From assembly GCF_001510645.1 (NCBI RefSeq), contig NZ_LMVB01000001.1, forward strand, positions 1,994,981 to 2,058,980: a stretch of 64,000 nt of DNA, written 5' to 3'. How positions within the stretch are numbered: position 1 is the stretch's first letter; each line of letters starts with the position of its first letter. The notes under the pieces were generated by a model. That model did no database searches and had not been told where the DNA came from. It saw nothing but the letters and a program-made list of their open reading frames with translations. The position numbers and the translations under genes were made by a program. This stretch comes from Paenibacillus sp. FJAT-29882 (GTDB lineage Bacteria > Bacillota > Bacilli > Bacillales > DSM-1321). Below, one piece after another: positions 36,836-46,148 of the stretch.

Positions 36836-37381
36836 ATGAGTAGAACACTTGAAAAATTACAAACTGAAATCACGTTTGAAGCACGAAAAGGGTTTCCATT
36901 ATTGATATCTGGCACAATTGTCTTTTTACTTTTCACCTTTATGCCCTTAGTTTTTTCAATGGACATTGTACATTTAATTTGGATTTTTGGTTTAGGCGCC
37001 ATTTTTCCTTTTGGAATCCTAATTAGTAAAATTCTTCGTGTTAATCTATTTGCTACTGGCAACCCTTTAGGTACTTTAGCAGGAATAGTTGCAGCTCCAC
37101 AAGCTTTTTACATACCTGTATTTATAATGGTGTATATGCATATACCTGAATATCTCCCTTTCACAATCGGATTACTAGCAGGTTCTCATTTTCTACCTTA
37201 CATGTGGATTTATAAAAGCAGAGCTTATTTATTTGTTACATTAGGCACCTGTCTTTCCTCTCTAATCTTAGGTGGGCTCCTTGTTAGTCAAGCATTCATT
37301 CTTGTGCCTTTAGTAATTTCTATTGTGTATGGTATAGGTGTTCTTTTAATTCTCAGAGAACTTAAAACCAATCTTGTTTAA
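36836..37381 (+). CDS. Integral membrane protein, DUF7010-like (181 aa)
   Basis: A 181-residue protein with about six membrane helices, starting MSRTLEKLQTEITFEARKGF and containing GNPLGTLAGIVAAPQAFY and LAGSHFLPYMWIYKSRAYLF. This pattern fits the uncharacterised DUF7010 family. ATG 36836 follows CAGGGGGTG. It is monocistronic, on the plus strand between acnA and sspO, an insertion relative to B. subtilis order. Function unknown. Confidence 0.65.
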   Translation: MSRTLEKLQTEITFEARKGFPLLISGTIVFLLFTFMPLVFSMDIVHLIWIFGLGAIFPFGILISKILRVNLFATGNPLGTLAGIVAAPQAFYIPVFIMVYMHIPEYLPFTIGLLAGSHFLPYMWIYKSRAYLFVTLGTCLSSLILGGLLVSQAFILVPLVISIVYGIGVLLILRELKTNLV

Positions 37382-37565
37382 CTTACCTTTTTGTGATTTT
37401 TTTCTTACAAACTAATAATTAAACCAACGAATTAGTAACGTCTAGTAAAAATTATCTAGTTATTATTATTTTTCTTTCCAAAGCATCCTGACTGTTCTTC
37501 CTTTTATCGATATATCTACATAGAAACCCCATTTATGACTAAAGCTATACGTGGAGGTGATCTTC

Positions 37566-37709
37566 ATGACTAAACGTAAAGCGGACAATATTATTCGGTT
37601 GAATGCAGCTAGGGCAAAAGGGAATAATGCAGAATATATCGAAGAATTTTCTCAACCTTTGACAGAAGAACAAAAACAAAATAATAAAAAGCGAAAGAAA
37701 AACCAGTAA
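37566..37709 (+). CDS. sspO: Small acid-soluble spore protein O
   Basis: A 47-residue minor SASP missed by length-filtered gene calls. ATG 37566 follows GGAGGTGATC. The sequence [20 protein letters not shown] ends in the family tail [16 protein letters not shown], very close to B. subtilis SspO (CotK). A possible sigma-G promoter precedes it: TCGATA, 17 bases, CATTTAT. It is divergent from acnA, as in B. subtilis. It is expected in the spore core or coat. Confidence 0.9.
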   Translation: MTKRKADNIIRLNAARAKGNNAEYIEEFSQPLTEEQKQNNKKRKKNQ

Positions 37710-37713
37710 TAGT

Positions 37714-37748
37714 AAAACCGCCAGTGACACGTTCAGCTGGCGGTTCTT
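37714..37748. terminator. Bidirectional terminator between sspO and the coiled-coil gene
   Basis: ACCGCCAG pairs with CTGGCGGT around a twelve-base loop, with T-rich flanks. It serves the convergent sspO (+) and 37755-38012 (-) genes. Confidence 0.75.
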
Positions 37749-37754
37749 TCAGTA

Positions 37755-38012
37755 CTATGATTGTTCAACATCTTCGATCATACTTTGAAGATCCTCTTGG
37801 TACCGCTGTAGTTGCTCCCTCTGATGCTCTGAGGCAACCTGTAGCGCACTTTGAATTTGTTGATAAGCTTCATCCATTTCTTGCTTCACATGTTTAAGCT
37901 GACTACCATACTCAGGTCCGTCTTTAACAATTTCATGCATCGTTTCCTGCACTTGCTTAAAGCTTTGGTCGGCCTCTTGAAATGCTCGCCTTTTATCTTG
38001 TTTATCCAGCAA
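37755..38012 (-). CDS. Small coiled-coil protein (85 aa), TTG start
   Basis: I use TTG 38012, seven bases after AAGGAGTG, instead of the longer ATG frame whose N-terminus looks random. The product is helical throughout, rich in Gln and Glu with a heptad-like pattern (KQEMDEAYQQIQSALQVASE), and ends MIEDVEQS. It has no membrane helix. It sits between two spore-protein genes, so a sporulation role is possible but unproven. Family not recognised. Confidence 0.6.
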   Translation of the reverse strand: MLDKQDKRRAFQEADQSFKQVQETMHEIVKDGPEYGSQLKHVKQEMDEAYQQIQSALQVASEHQREQLQRYQEDLQSMIEDVEQS

Positions 38013-38108
38013 TTTTGCCCACTCCTTTTTTAGAAAACATCGAATTGCGATGTATGAGTAGGTTTTACCTATTGACAAAGTTTATACGATAAATAGAAAG
38101 TGATTTCG

Positions 38109-38138
38109 TGCATATTCTAAAAAATCCTGCTCATCATA
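38109..38138 (+). promoter_or_regulatory. Probable sigma-G promoter of sspP
   Basis: TGCATA (38109-38114) and CATCATA (38132-38138) are separated by exactly 17 bases, a close match to the forespore sigma-G consensus. It is 23 bases upstream of the sspP start codon. Confidence 0.6.
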
Positions 38139-38161
38139 AATGGTAAGAGGAGGGATAGAAA

Positions 38162-38305
38162 ATGAACAAAAACGATGGAAAAGATATTAGGAAAAATGCT
38201 CCCAAAGGCGAGAATCCAGGACAGCCTGCACCTTTAAGCGGGTCGCATAAAGTAAAAAACAGAAATCACAGTCGCCAAAAACACAACTCTAGTCACGATA
38301 TGTAA
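38162..38305 (+). CDS. sspP: Small acid-soluble spore protein P
   Basis: A 47-residue minor SASP that falls below common ORF-length cutoffs. ATG 38162 follows AGGAGGG. It reads [20 protein letters not shown], then [20 protein letters not shown], and ends HNSSHDM, nearly the same as B. subtilis SspP (CotL). The order sspP-sspO-acnA is conserved, but here the small coiled-coil gene lies between sspP and sspO. Confidence 0.94.
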   Translation: MNKNDGKDIRKNAPKGENPGQPAPLSGSHKVKNRNHSRQKHNSSHDM

Positions 38306-38334
38306 GCTCAAAAATAACAGCTAGTCCAAAAGTA

Positions 38335-38413
38335 TCTGATCTCACACTCTATATGCAGTTTATAAAGTTATCTATTTACAATTCGAGCTATATATAGAAC
38401 GTGTGAGGTCTGA
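38335..38413. repeat. Long hairpin between sspP and sbcC
   Basis: TCTGATCTCACAC (38335-38347) pairs with GTGTGAGGTCTGA (38401-38413) with one mismatch, and the inner arms TCTATAT / ATATAGA continue it. It lies downstream of both convergent genes and could be their terminator, or a short MITE. The gap 38414-38675 shows no gene. Confidence 0.45.
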
Positions 38414-38675
38414 CTCTTTGTCTATTTGTTGTATGAAATAAGCTCGCTCACTCCCCCCCGACTACTTGGCCATATTCTCTTTTATCAAAAAAAGCTGATT
38501 TTGCAAATGGTTCAAAGCTCTACCTAGTATCAAACATTTAGCAGACTTAGCCTTTCTACTGAATGTGTCCCAAATTGCATGTTGGTTTCTGAAATTAACT
38601 TAATAATTGAAACAATCATATCTTCTTGATTCAGTTTGACCTGTTTTGGTAGCCCTTCTTTCTTGTCAACTAACA

Positions 38676-41600
38676 CTAGCTTGAAAATTGAAATACTGTT
38701 CTGCTTCCTTTCTGTGTGGCAATGACTTCGAGACGTGCGTCAATTCGTTCTTTTAGCTCAGGCACATGAGAAATGATTCCAACGAGACGACCGCTGCTTT
38801 GGATATCCATCAATGTTTCAATCGCGTGTTCTAAAGATTCCGGATCAAGTGTGCCGAAGCCTTCATCAATAAACATCGTTTCCAATGAAATACCACCTGC
38901 ATTTTGTTGCACAACATCCGCTAAACCAAGAGCTAGTGCCAATGCTGCTTTGAAGCTTTCCCCCCCCGATAATGTCTTTACATGCCTTTCTTGTCCCGTA
39001 TATTGGTCATACACAGACAGCTCTAATCCACTTTGAATATTTCTTCTAGTCGGATCAACTTTCCGTAATAATTGATATCGTCCACTTGTCATCTTTACTA
39101 ATCTTGTATTTGCTTCTTTTAAAATATCATCTAAAAAAGCGGCAAGGACATATCGTTCAAATGTAATGCGAAACGGGTTTTGTCCTTTGGAGATTTCATG
39201 GAGGTGACCAATAACCGCATATTTTTCATCCAATTCTTTTTGTTCTTCAATAATCGCAAGAATTTTCTCTTGAATGACGATATTCTGTTCTTTCGATGTA
39301 AAGATGAAATTATACAATTTGCGATGTTGTTCCAAATCTTCATCAATCGTTTGCACAGTTTTCTGTAAGCTAACTAAGTCGGGTTTCGCAATATCTTTTA
39401 ACTTCAATTCAAGATCGTGATGAAGGCCAGTTACTGTATGATATTGTTTATCATATTCCTGAACTTGATTTTCTAACCCCTTTAATTCCAATTCTGTTTT
39501 TTTCGAAGCTGTATATTGTCCGTACGACTCGAATCCCTGATTTTTCAAATCATCTTTGAATCGAAGTCGTTCTTTATCAAGCTCAAGCTTTACTGTTTCC
39601 AACTGCTTACCAATCGAAGTTCGATTGGTTTGTATGATCGTCACTTGCTCTAACGCTGTTTGCAGAGCTGTTTGAGTGCTTTCAAATGCCTGTTGCAGTA
39701 TTTTTTGTTGCGTTATGGCATTGCTCAATGCATTCTCATACCCTTTTGGGGTTCGAATCGCATCAGGTACTGCTTCTTTTAAGGAAGCAAGTTTGGCATT
39801 TTCCTCTAAATATGCTATACGGGAAGTATCTTCACTTTTTTTCAAGTCTACCGAGCGCTGTTTCAGTTCTGCTTTACCCTCTTTTAAGGTAAAGAGTTTT
39901 TCTGTAATTTGCCCAAGTTGTGCTTTTTTATCAGCGAGCATCATTAAACGACGTTCCAATTCTCTTTTATTGGCTTTACAATCCTTTTCAAATTCGCCTA
40001 GGTTGTTAAAGTCAATTTCAGGGGCTCGTTCTTTTACTTCTGCAGCTCTTTCATTGTATGTGTCTTGGATTGATTCATATTGTGATTTAACTTGATAATA
40101 TTCTGTTTCTGATTGTACTTTTTTCTGTTCAGCAGCTTGTACAAGAATCGTTTGTCGGTCGATATCGGCTTCATTTGGCATATCTTCTTGAAAGTGAGCA
40201 GGATTGGGGTGTTCTGCCCCACCACATACAGGACAAGCTTCACCAGAAATGAGCATTTGTGCTAATATACCTGCTTGGCTTTCACGCCATTTTTTGTTTA
40301 ATAAGTCCAGTCCCAACTTTTCGTTTTCAAGTTTGCTACTTGAATTAGCCAGACTAATTTGATTGCGGTCTACTGCTTGTTTTACTTGATTCATTGTTTT
40401 CGTAACTTCAATAAGTTTCGTTATTCTAAATAAAATCTGATCGTTGAGATCCGATTGCCTCTCCAATTCGGCAAATTGTATAGCCGCTTGTTCACATTCT
40501 TGTTTTATTATGTGCGTAGCTTCTTCTTCTTTTTCAATCGTAATGAGATCATTTTCTGCCGTATTCTTTTGGATGGCCATTTGCTGCCATTGCTTTTCCA
40601 AATGAGTCGTCTTTTGAATTTGATTAGCTAGATTTTCAACTGACTCCTTCAACAGCTGTAGGTTATAAACAACTACTGCTGCTTCCTCACGTTTGCCTGC
40701 TTTAGCTAATTCTTCTTCATATTGAATTTGCAAATTCTTTTTCTTTTCTTCACTTTGCATAAGCTTCTTTTCTAATTGCTGATGATTTGCTTGTAATTCT
40801 TTCACTTGATTACCGATTCTTAAATAAAATTGTTCTTGTTTCTCTGCCGCAGCTGCTTTGTAAGCGTTGGAAATTTGAATTTTCACTTGATCAATTTCAA
40901 TTTTTACAGCTTCTAATTTTTCTTTTTCAATCGTTAATTTTTCCAAATTTAAAAATTGCTTGATTTGTTCTTCTGCACGAAATAAGCTTTCCTTAAGAGA
41001 ATCACGAGCTTTTTGTTTCTGATCGATGACGGTTTGCAGTTCCAGTAAACGGGATTCGTCATGTGAAATTTGTTGTTCTAGTAGTGGTAGTACCTTTTGC
41101 TCAATTGGTTCATCTTGATTAAGTTCTATTATCAGCTCTTCATTATCGCTTGCTGCAATTTCATTCATATAACGAATTCTGTCAAGCCTGCTTTTCTCAC
41201 TTAACTTTTTTAATTCAGACGCTTCTTCTTTCAGCTTATCTTCAATCGTTTTATATAATTCTGTATGAAATAGTCTTTGAAGAATCTGTTCCTTTTCCTT
41301 ACTTTCCGAAGTTAACAGCTTTCGGAATTCACCTTGTGGTATCATTAGGATTTGACGGAATTGATTGGCATCAATTCCGATAATGCTCTTGATCTTTTCA
41401 TCCACTTCACGAACATTCGCACCAAGCAATTTCTTCTCATCGTTGGATTGGACTTCATATAACTCTGCTTTCGCCGTAACCGTTGTCGTGCCCTCACCTG
41501 ACTTCTTTTTCCGTTCTTGCTGTGGTGAACGCCAAATATAATACAATTTTCCACGGAGCATAAATTCCAAACTTACTTCTGTCAATTGATCATCTGCTGC

Positions 41601-41810
41601 AAATTGACTCCTTAGCTCCTGTCCATTTCGATCTTCGCCACTTGCCTTTCCATAGATTGCATAGCTAATTCCATCAAAAATGGTCGTCTTACCAGCTCCT
41701 GTTTTTCCGGAAATCACAAACATTGTGCGATTTCCAAGCTGTGAAAAGTCGATGATTTCATTCCCTGCATATGGTCCAAATGCCTGCATCATTAATCGAA
41801 GTGGTCTCAT
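38676..41810 (-). CDS. sbcC: Exonuclease SbcC (SMC-like ATPase)
   Basis: The ATPase of the SbcCD nuclease, which cleaves DNA hairpins and protein-blocked ends. Its 1044 residues follow the Rad50 plan: N-terminal Walker A GKTGAGKTTIFDGISYAIYG, long coiled-coil arms, a zinc hook EACPVCGGAEHPNP near residue 540, then the second coiled coil and the C-terminal signature LSGGESFKAALALALG with Walker B LETMFIDEGFGTLD. Its ATG overlaps the sbcD stop by four bases. In B. subtilis these genes lie elsewhere, so they are an insertion here. Confidence 0.95.
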   Translation of the reverse strand: MRPLRLMMQAFGPYAGNEIIDFSQLGNRTMFVISGKTGAGKTTIFDGISYAIYGKASGEDRNGQELRSQFAADDQLTEVSLEFMLRGKLYYIWRSPQQERKKKSGEGTTTVTAKAELYEVQSNDEKKLLGANVREVDEKIKSIIGIDANQFRQILMIPQGEFRKLLTSESKEKEQILQRLFHTELYKTIEDKLKEEASELKKLSEKSRLDRIRYMNEIAASDNEELIIELNQDEPIEQKVLPLLEQQISHDESRLLELQTVIDQKQKARDSLKESLFRAEEQIKQFLNLEKLTIEKEKLEAVKIEIDQVKIQISNAYKAAAAEKQEQFYLRIGNQVKELQANHQQLEKKLMQSEEKKKNLQIQYEEELAKAGKREEAAVVVYNLQLLKESVENLANQIQKTTHLEKQWQQMAIQKNTAENDLITIEKEEEATHIIKQECEQAAIQFAELERQSDLNDQILFRITKLIEVTKTMNQVKQAVDRNQISLANSSSKLENEKLGLDLLNKKWRESQAGILAQMLISGEACPVCGGAEHPNPAHFQEDMPNEADIDRQTILVQAAEQKKVQSETEYYQVKSQYESIQDTYNERAAEVKERAPEIDFNNLGEFEKDCKANKRELERRLMMLADKKAQLGQITEKLFTLKEGKAELKQRSVDLKKSEDTSRIAYLEENAKLASLKEAVPDAIRTPKGYENALSNAITQQKILQQAFESTQTALQTALEQVTIIQTNRTSIGKQLETVKLELDKERLRFKDDLKNQGFESYGQYTASKKTELELKGLENQVQEYDKQYHTVTGLHHDLELKLKDIAKPDLVSLQKTVQTIDEDLEQHRKLYNFIFTSKEQNIVIQEKILAIIEEQKELDEKYAVIGHLHEISKGQNPFRITFERYVLAAFLDDILKEANTRLVKMTSGRYQLLRKVDPTRRNIQSGLELSVYDQYTGQERHVKTLSGGESFKAALALALGLADVVQQNAGGISLETMFIDEGFGTLDPESLEHAIETLMDIQSSGRLVGIISHVPELKERIDARLEVIATQKGSRTVFQFSS

Positions 41811-42952
41811 CTCAATACACCTTCTCTTTTCACGTTGTCAATAACGGAAGCCATAATATCTCGCTTTTTTTGATCAAAATGACGATCTGTCATTTCCGCA
41901 TAAAATGTTTCAAATAAATCTAATTCTGATTTTTTTTCATCCTTAATGGATGAGAACGATTCTTTTCGACGAAGGTCGAGCAAATCCCATTTTCTTTCTA
42001 AATGAAGGACATTTGGATACACTTTACGAAGCCGATTAATCGGATCAATAATTGCGCCTTCATCTAGTAGTGTAATTTTCAAATAATCTTCCGTTTTTTG
42101 AAATTGATAAAAAGTAGAATCAAGCAGCTCCTCCATATAACCCTCTATCTCTCGCATATCTTTTTTCGGGGAAAGTGAGCGATACCTTAAATCAAAGCTA
42201 CCATTCTCGTTCATTTCAACAATGGAAATGGATTTATTTTGCTTTGCTTCTGAAAATGAATATTTCATTAACGAGCCTGAATACCGAACCTTAGGATGAT
42301 TGAGCGCATCCGGACTATGTAAATGACCAAGTGCCGTATAGTCGAATGCATTAAAAACTTCCGCCGAAACACAACCCGATCCTCCAACGGACAGAACTCG
42401 CTCGGAATCCGTCGTTTTTCCGCCTAAGACAAAGGCATGTCCGACCAAAATATTCGGTTCATTTGGATTAATATTTTGTTCTATTTTCGACGTAATAGTG
42501 GCCATTGCATCTTGATGAGATGTGATTCGATCATCTTGCAGTACTTGACGTACAACACCTGGCTCCGCATATGGAACACAGTAAAAATTAACGCCGTTCA
42601 CCTGAACTGGCATTAAATCCTTATTAAATTTTCCTTGGATAAAAAGATTACTCTGACGATACCAAGACGTTCCAAAGGATAACCGTTCTGCACTGTCATG
42701 ATTACCCGAAATCGCAATAATTGGTTTCTTCATTTTCACGTTAATTGTATAAAGAATTTCATCAAGCAATTCTACTGCTTCAGTAGGCGGTACAGAACGA
42801 TCGTATAAGTCACCTGCAATAACTATTGCATCTGGATTTTCTTCTTCAATGACATCTACTAGCTGCCAAAGCATATGCTCCTGATCTTCTGTCAAATGTA
42901 TACCATGAACAATTTTACCTAGGTGCCAGTCTGCTGTATGAATAAATTTCAT
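41807..42952 (-). CDS. sbcD: Exonuclease SbcD
   Basis: The Mre11-type nuclease partner of SbcC. The 381-residue protein has the metallophosphoesterase motifs HTADWHLGK, IVIAGDLYDRSVPP, ISGNHDS and ILVGHAFVLGG, supplying the two-metal catalytic ligands. ALGHLHSPDALNHPKVRYSG completes the site. ATG 42952 is preceded by GGAAC. It overlaps sbcC by four bases, giving equimolar synthesis. The pair lies just downstream of yneK; no LexA box was found between them. Confidence 0.95.
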   Translation of the reverse strand: MKFIHTADWHLGKIVHGIHLTEDQEHMLWQLVDVIEEENPDAIVIAGDLYDRSVPPTEAVELLDEILYTINVKMKKPIIAISGNHDSAERLSFGTSWYRQSNLFIQGKFNKDLMPVQVNGVNFYCVPYAEPGVVRQVLQDDRITSHQDAMATITSKIEQNINPNEPNILVGHAFVLGGKTTDSERVLSVGGSGCVSAEVFNAFDYTALGHLHSPDALNHPKVRYSGSLMKYSFSEAKQNKSISIVEMNENGSFDLRYRSLSPKKDMREIEGYMEELLDSTFYQFQKTEDYLKITLLDEGAIIDPINRLRKVYPNVLHLERKWDLLDLRRKESFSSIKDEKKSELDLFETFYAEMTDRHFDQKKRDIMASVIDNVKREGVLR

Positions 42953-43152
42953 GAAATCACTCCGTTCCTGATCGTACTTCCATTATACCAAAACTCATAA
43001 ATAGTTGGTCACACCACATTTTACATATCGTTAACTCGAAGAATTTACTCAATATATACTGAACGACTCTACACTAAAGTATGGAGATTCTTCGTAGTCG
43101 GACTAAACCGACTGAAAGGCAAGTAGCAAGTTAAAGCTTTGTGTGGAAAATA

Positions 43153-43185
43153 AAAAAAGCAGACAGCCTGTAAACTGTCCGCTTC
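43153..43185 (-). terminator. Terminator after yneK
   Basis: AAGCAGACAG pairs with CTGTCCGCTT (one mismatch) around CCTGTAAA, followed on the minus strand by seven Ts, right after the yneK stop. Confidence 0.8.
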
Positions 43186-43192
43186 ACTATGT

Positions 43193-43630
43193 TCAGCTAA
43201 ATAAATGCTCATATGGATTCATGTTAATTTGACGTTCTGTTAATTTTTTTCTTAAAAATTTATGATCTCGTTTAGGTGTAGCGATAATATAGCCCCGAAC
43301 AACTAGATCCTGAGTAATCGTTTGCGACTTTTCTTTTAATGCCAATTCTCCAATTTTACCAGCAATTTTCTGTCTACCTACATCTCTAAACAGTTCAGGT
43401 ATCGGACTTACTAAATCTTCGAGTAATTCTTTCTGTTCACTTGTCCACAAATGAGTAGTTTGACTTACATAATATTCTTCCCAATCCATATCAGATTTTC
43501 CATCTTCTTTAGGAAAACGCTTAAGAAATTTTCGGAACATGAAGAATCCACCAATCCCCATTAATGTGATCAAAATGACCGTCCATGCAAGGATAAACCA
43601 TAAAAACCAACCTTCAAGCACGTCATCCAC
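43193..43630 (-). CDS. yneK: Membrane-anchored protein YneK (DUF2621)
   Basis: A 145-residue protein with one N-terminal membrane helix (residues 9-30, WFLWFILAWTVILITLMGIG) and a cytoplasmic domain of about 110 residues (MDWEEYYVSQTTHLWTSEQK and KIAGKIGELALKEKSQTITQ). This matches the DUF2621/YneK family by layout and position next to ccdC. Function is unknown; a link to ccdA/ccdC function or spore envelope work has not been shown. Confidence 0.85.
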   Translation of the reverse strand: MDDVLEGWFLWFILAWTVILITLMGIGGFFMFRKFLKRFPKEDGKSDMDWEEYYVSQTTHLWTSEQKELLEDLVSPIPELFRDVGRQKIAGKIGELALKEKSQTITQDLVVRGYIIATPKRDHKFLRKKLTERQINMNPYEHLFS

Positions 43631-43791
43631 CTCGAATTTTCCAAATATTTAATACTATTTATTATAGACACTTTGCTAAATCTTGACAAGCAGTACCACA
43701 AATTAACTCTATGAATTTCTACTATGCTTTAGCCACTTTATTAAAGTTTCATCCATGCATGACTTGTCTTTGTAGAGAAGTATGAAACCAC

Positions 43792-43827
43792 TAAAAAAGC
43801 GGTTAGCAATAGTTGCTACCGCTTTTT
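43792..43827 (-). terminator. Terminator after ccdC
   Basis: AAAGCGGTTAGCAA and TTGCTACCGCTTT form a near-perfect stem with a short loop between ccdC and yneK, with Ts on the minus strand. Confidence 0.8.
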
Positions 43828-43840
43828 ACATTCATTATTT

Positions 43841-44335
43841 TTATACTTTTACGATTTTACTGCTTCCAAAGTGTTCATTATGGATTTTACGATATTGAAG
43901 ATACATGCTAATCCGCCAAGGTACAATCATTGCAAATGCCAGAAGAAAGAACATACCACCTAACTGACCAACATCGATTGAGGAACTTAATAGCCATTTA
44001 GCCACCAACCGGACAATAAGCAATCCGATAAGAATAAAAGCAAACGCCTTTGATCGCTTAATATAAATCTCATTGTTCCGAACTTCAAAACTTGAGGTTT
44101 TTATAAGGAAAATAGAAAATACCATCCCTACCAACACAGCTTCAAGCACCTCTACCCCAGTTAATCGGAACATCGGAAACATAAACATAAGAGCCCCTGT
44201 ACTCATAAAAATCGGGGGTAAAATAATTTTCTTCAAGTTAACTGGCTTTTTCGCTGCCTTTAAACGAACAATAAGTACAGTGATGGCCATAAACAGCGCC
44301 ACAGCTGATGATATATAAATCATAACCCATTTCAT
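43841..44335 (-). CDS. ccdC: CcdC membrane protein (YneJ)
   Basis: A 164-residue membrane protein with about five helices, conserved next to ccdA and the CheY-like gene in Bacillus; the family is DUF1453. Positively charged loops (KAAKKPVNLKKI) and GVEVLEAVLVGMVFSIFLIK suit the family. It is not known to be needed for cytochrome c maturation, despite its name. ATG 44335 follows AAGGAATG. It is separated from the CheY-like gene by about 110 bases. Confidence 0.85.
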   Translation of the reverse strand: MKWVMIYISSAVALFMAITVLIVRLKAAKKPVNLKKIILPPIFMSTGALMFMFPMFRLTGVEVLEAVLVGMVFSIFLIKTSSFEVRNNEIYIKRSKAFAFILIGLLIVRLVAKWLLSSSIDVGQLGGMFFLLAFAMIVPWRISMYLQYRKIHNEHFGSSKIVKV

Positions 44336-44448
44336 TCCTTTTATTTAATAAGGTATGTTACTTGTGACCTTATTATATCCTACTACAAAAAATTATCAAA
44401 AGTTCTTTCACAAAGAGGCTAATTCTATTAGGTATCGCAGGAAATCAT

Positions 44449-44808
44449 TTAATTATTCACCCTACTAATCGCTTCTACCACTCGATCTTCATCAAATGGC
44501 TTTACGATGAAATCCTTCGCACCGGCTTCAATTGCTTCAACAACCATCTTTTGCTGACCCATGGCTGAGCACATAATTATTTTTGCCTGTGGAAATTCCT
44601 TTTTTATTTCCTTCACTGCATCTATGCCACTCATTACTGGCATAGTTATATCCATAGTAACGATGTCTGGCTGTAATTGACGATATAGTTCAATTGCTTC
44701 TTCCCCGTTTTCACCTTCGCCGACCACTATATGATTTGCTTTATTTAATATATTTAAAAGGGTCATTCTCATAAACTTTGCATCATCAATTACTAATATT
44801 CTAGCCAT
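44449..44808 (-). CDS. yneI: CheY-like response regulator receiver protein (YneI/CcdB)
   Basis: A single receiver domain of 119 residues with no output domain. I start at ATG 44808 (MARILVIDDAKFMRMTLL), with GGGAGGG about nine bases upstream. The acidic pocket is IDDA, the phospho-acceptor Asp is in PDIVTMDITMPVMSG near residue 53, and the Thr/Ser (IIMCSAMG) and Lys (FIVKPFDEDR) are present. Its location between ccdA and ccdC matches B. subtilis; the partner kinase is unknown. Confidence 0.92.
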   Translation of the reverse strand: MARILVIDDAKFMRMTLLNILNKANHIVVGEGENGEEAIELYRQLQPDIVTMDITMPVMSGIDAVKEIKKEFPQAKIIMCSAMGQQKMVVEAIEAGAKDFIVKPFDEDRVVEAISRVNN

Positions 44809-44993
44809 TCCTTTTAACCCTCCCAAATCATGCAACAAGTAAAAATAATACTGAACAGAATTCAACAACATGTTTAGTCTAACTAATTAATATGTATTCT
44901 TATAGGCTACCGTAATCTCATAAGATATTCAAACAATTCACTCACCAGAATTTACTATTTCATTTATTAATGGATGGTTATGTAAAATACATA

Positions 44994-45701
44994 TTAGAAA
45001 CCTTGAAAACCACCAGTAATATTTGTGAAAATAATGATAATTTTCGTCATCCAATCAAAGAAGAGCACAATCCCCATAAGAATCATGATGTATCCACCTG
45101 CTTTAACAATACGGTGGTTATGTTTTTTTATCCACTTCATTTTACCGATGAAGAAAGACAAAATTAAGAACGGAATCGCAAAACCTAGAATATAAGCAAT
45201 CATATACAGCATCGCAGAATTTGGGTTGTTGACGCCCATTGCTAAAACAGCTGTTAAAATAGGACCTGTACACGGGGTCCATCCTGCAGCAAATGCTAAA
45301 CCAATTAATGCGGAACCTATGTACCCACTTGGACGGTTTTTGAATTCAATTCGTTTATTTTTCATTAGGAATTCAAAATTGAATATCCCGACAATTACTA
45401 AACCAAAAAAGATAATAATGATAGCACCAATTTGACGTATTAAATCTTGATAATTCTCAAAAAACTCACCAAGAAAGGAAGTAGTAAAACCTAAAGCGAT
45501 AAATATTAGAGAAAAACCCAATAAGAAAAATAATGTGTGAAATAAACTTCTCTTCTGCAGCATAGCGTTCTCTGTTTTAAGTTCATTGACACTCATCCCT
45601 GTAATATACGATAAAAAGGCTGGATAAAGTGGCAAACAACAAGGAGAAATAAAACTTAGAAACCCCGCACCAAAAGCTAATAATATGCTAACGTCACTCA
45701 A
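44994..45701 (-). CDS. ccdA: Cytochrome c-type biogenesis protein CcdA
   Basis: A six-helix membrane protein that moves electrons from cytoplasmic thioredoxin to extracytoplasmic redox proteins such as ResA and YneN/StoA-type proteins. I use TTG 45701, nine bases after GAGGAG, giving 235 residues as in B. subtilis. Catalytic Cys occur in [13 protein letters not shown] (TM1) and [13 protein letters not shown] (TM4). The frame to 45737 adds residues that overlap the ribosome binding site. It is needed for cytochrome c and efficient sporulation in B. subtilis. Confidence 0.93.
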   Translation of the reverse strand: MSDVSILLAFGAGFLSFISPCCLPLYPAFLSYITGMSVNELKTENAMLQKRSLFHTLFFLLGFSLIFIALGFTTSFLGEFFENYQDLIRQIGAIIIIFFGLVIVGIFNFEFLMKNKRIEFKNRPSGYIGSALIGLAFAAGWTPCTGPILTAVLAMGVNNPNSAMLYMIAYILGFAIPFLILSFFIGKMKWIKKHNHRIVKAGGYIMILMGIVLFFDWMTKIIIIFTNITGGFQGF

Positions 45702-45920
45702 GCATGTCAACTCCTCTGAAAAGCAATTTACCCTCATTCTACCAAATGCACTAAGAAAAAGATATTTACTGAATTGTGAACATATAAAAATATGAATAAG
45801 TGTTTGAATTTATTTCCACAAGCTTGTATAATTAATATTGTAAGTATCATACATATTTAGGGACAAGATTACATCAGGTATAAGCACCTCTCTATTAATG
45901 TTTAGAAAGGACTAGCAGTT

Positions 45921-46085
45921 GTGACCCGATTAGAATTTCTCGAGCTTATCGAAATAAAACGTAATGAGCTCATTAAAATCGTTTCTAAAAACGGTCTTAA
46001 TTCTCAAATAACGATCGTATACAGTCAAGAATTGGACATACTGCTAAATCAATATAACCAATTGTTCCTAAAAAAAATTGGTTAG
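45921..46085 (+). CDS. ynzD: Spo0E-family aspartyl-phosphate phosphatase (YnzD-like)
   Basis: A 54-residue protein from GTG 45921 that falls below usual ORF filters. It has the Spo0E signature IEIKRNELIKIVSKNGLNS, then the SQELD motif (YSQELDILLNQYNQL). Such proteins dephosphorylate Spo0A~P and so delay sporulation. The plus-strand position between ccdA and yneF matches B. subtilis ynzD. AGAAAGG precedes the start by ten bases, and a terminator follows. Confidence 0.88.
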   Translation: MTRLEFLELIEIKRNELIKIVSKNGLNSQITIVYSQELDILLNQYNQLFLKKIG

Positions 46086-46113
46086 CATAAGCAGTTAATC
46101 ATTCAAACCATAC

Positions 46114-46148
46114 AACCCGCCTTGCATGATTTCTCAAGGTGGGTTTAA
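46114..46148 (+). terminator. Terminator after ynzD
   Basis: AACCCGCCTTG pairs with CAAGGTGGGTT (one G-T pair) around CATGATTTCT, followed by TTAAAA, 29 bases after the stop. Confidence 0.8.
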
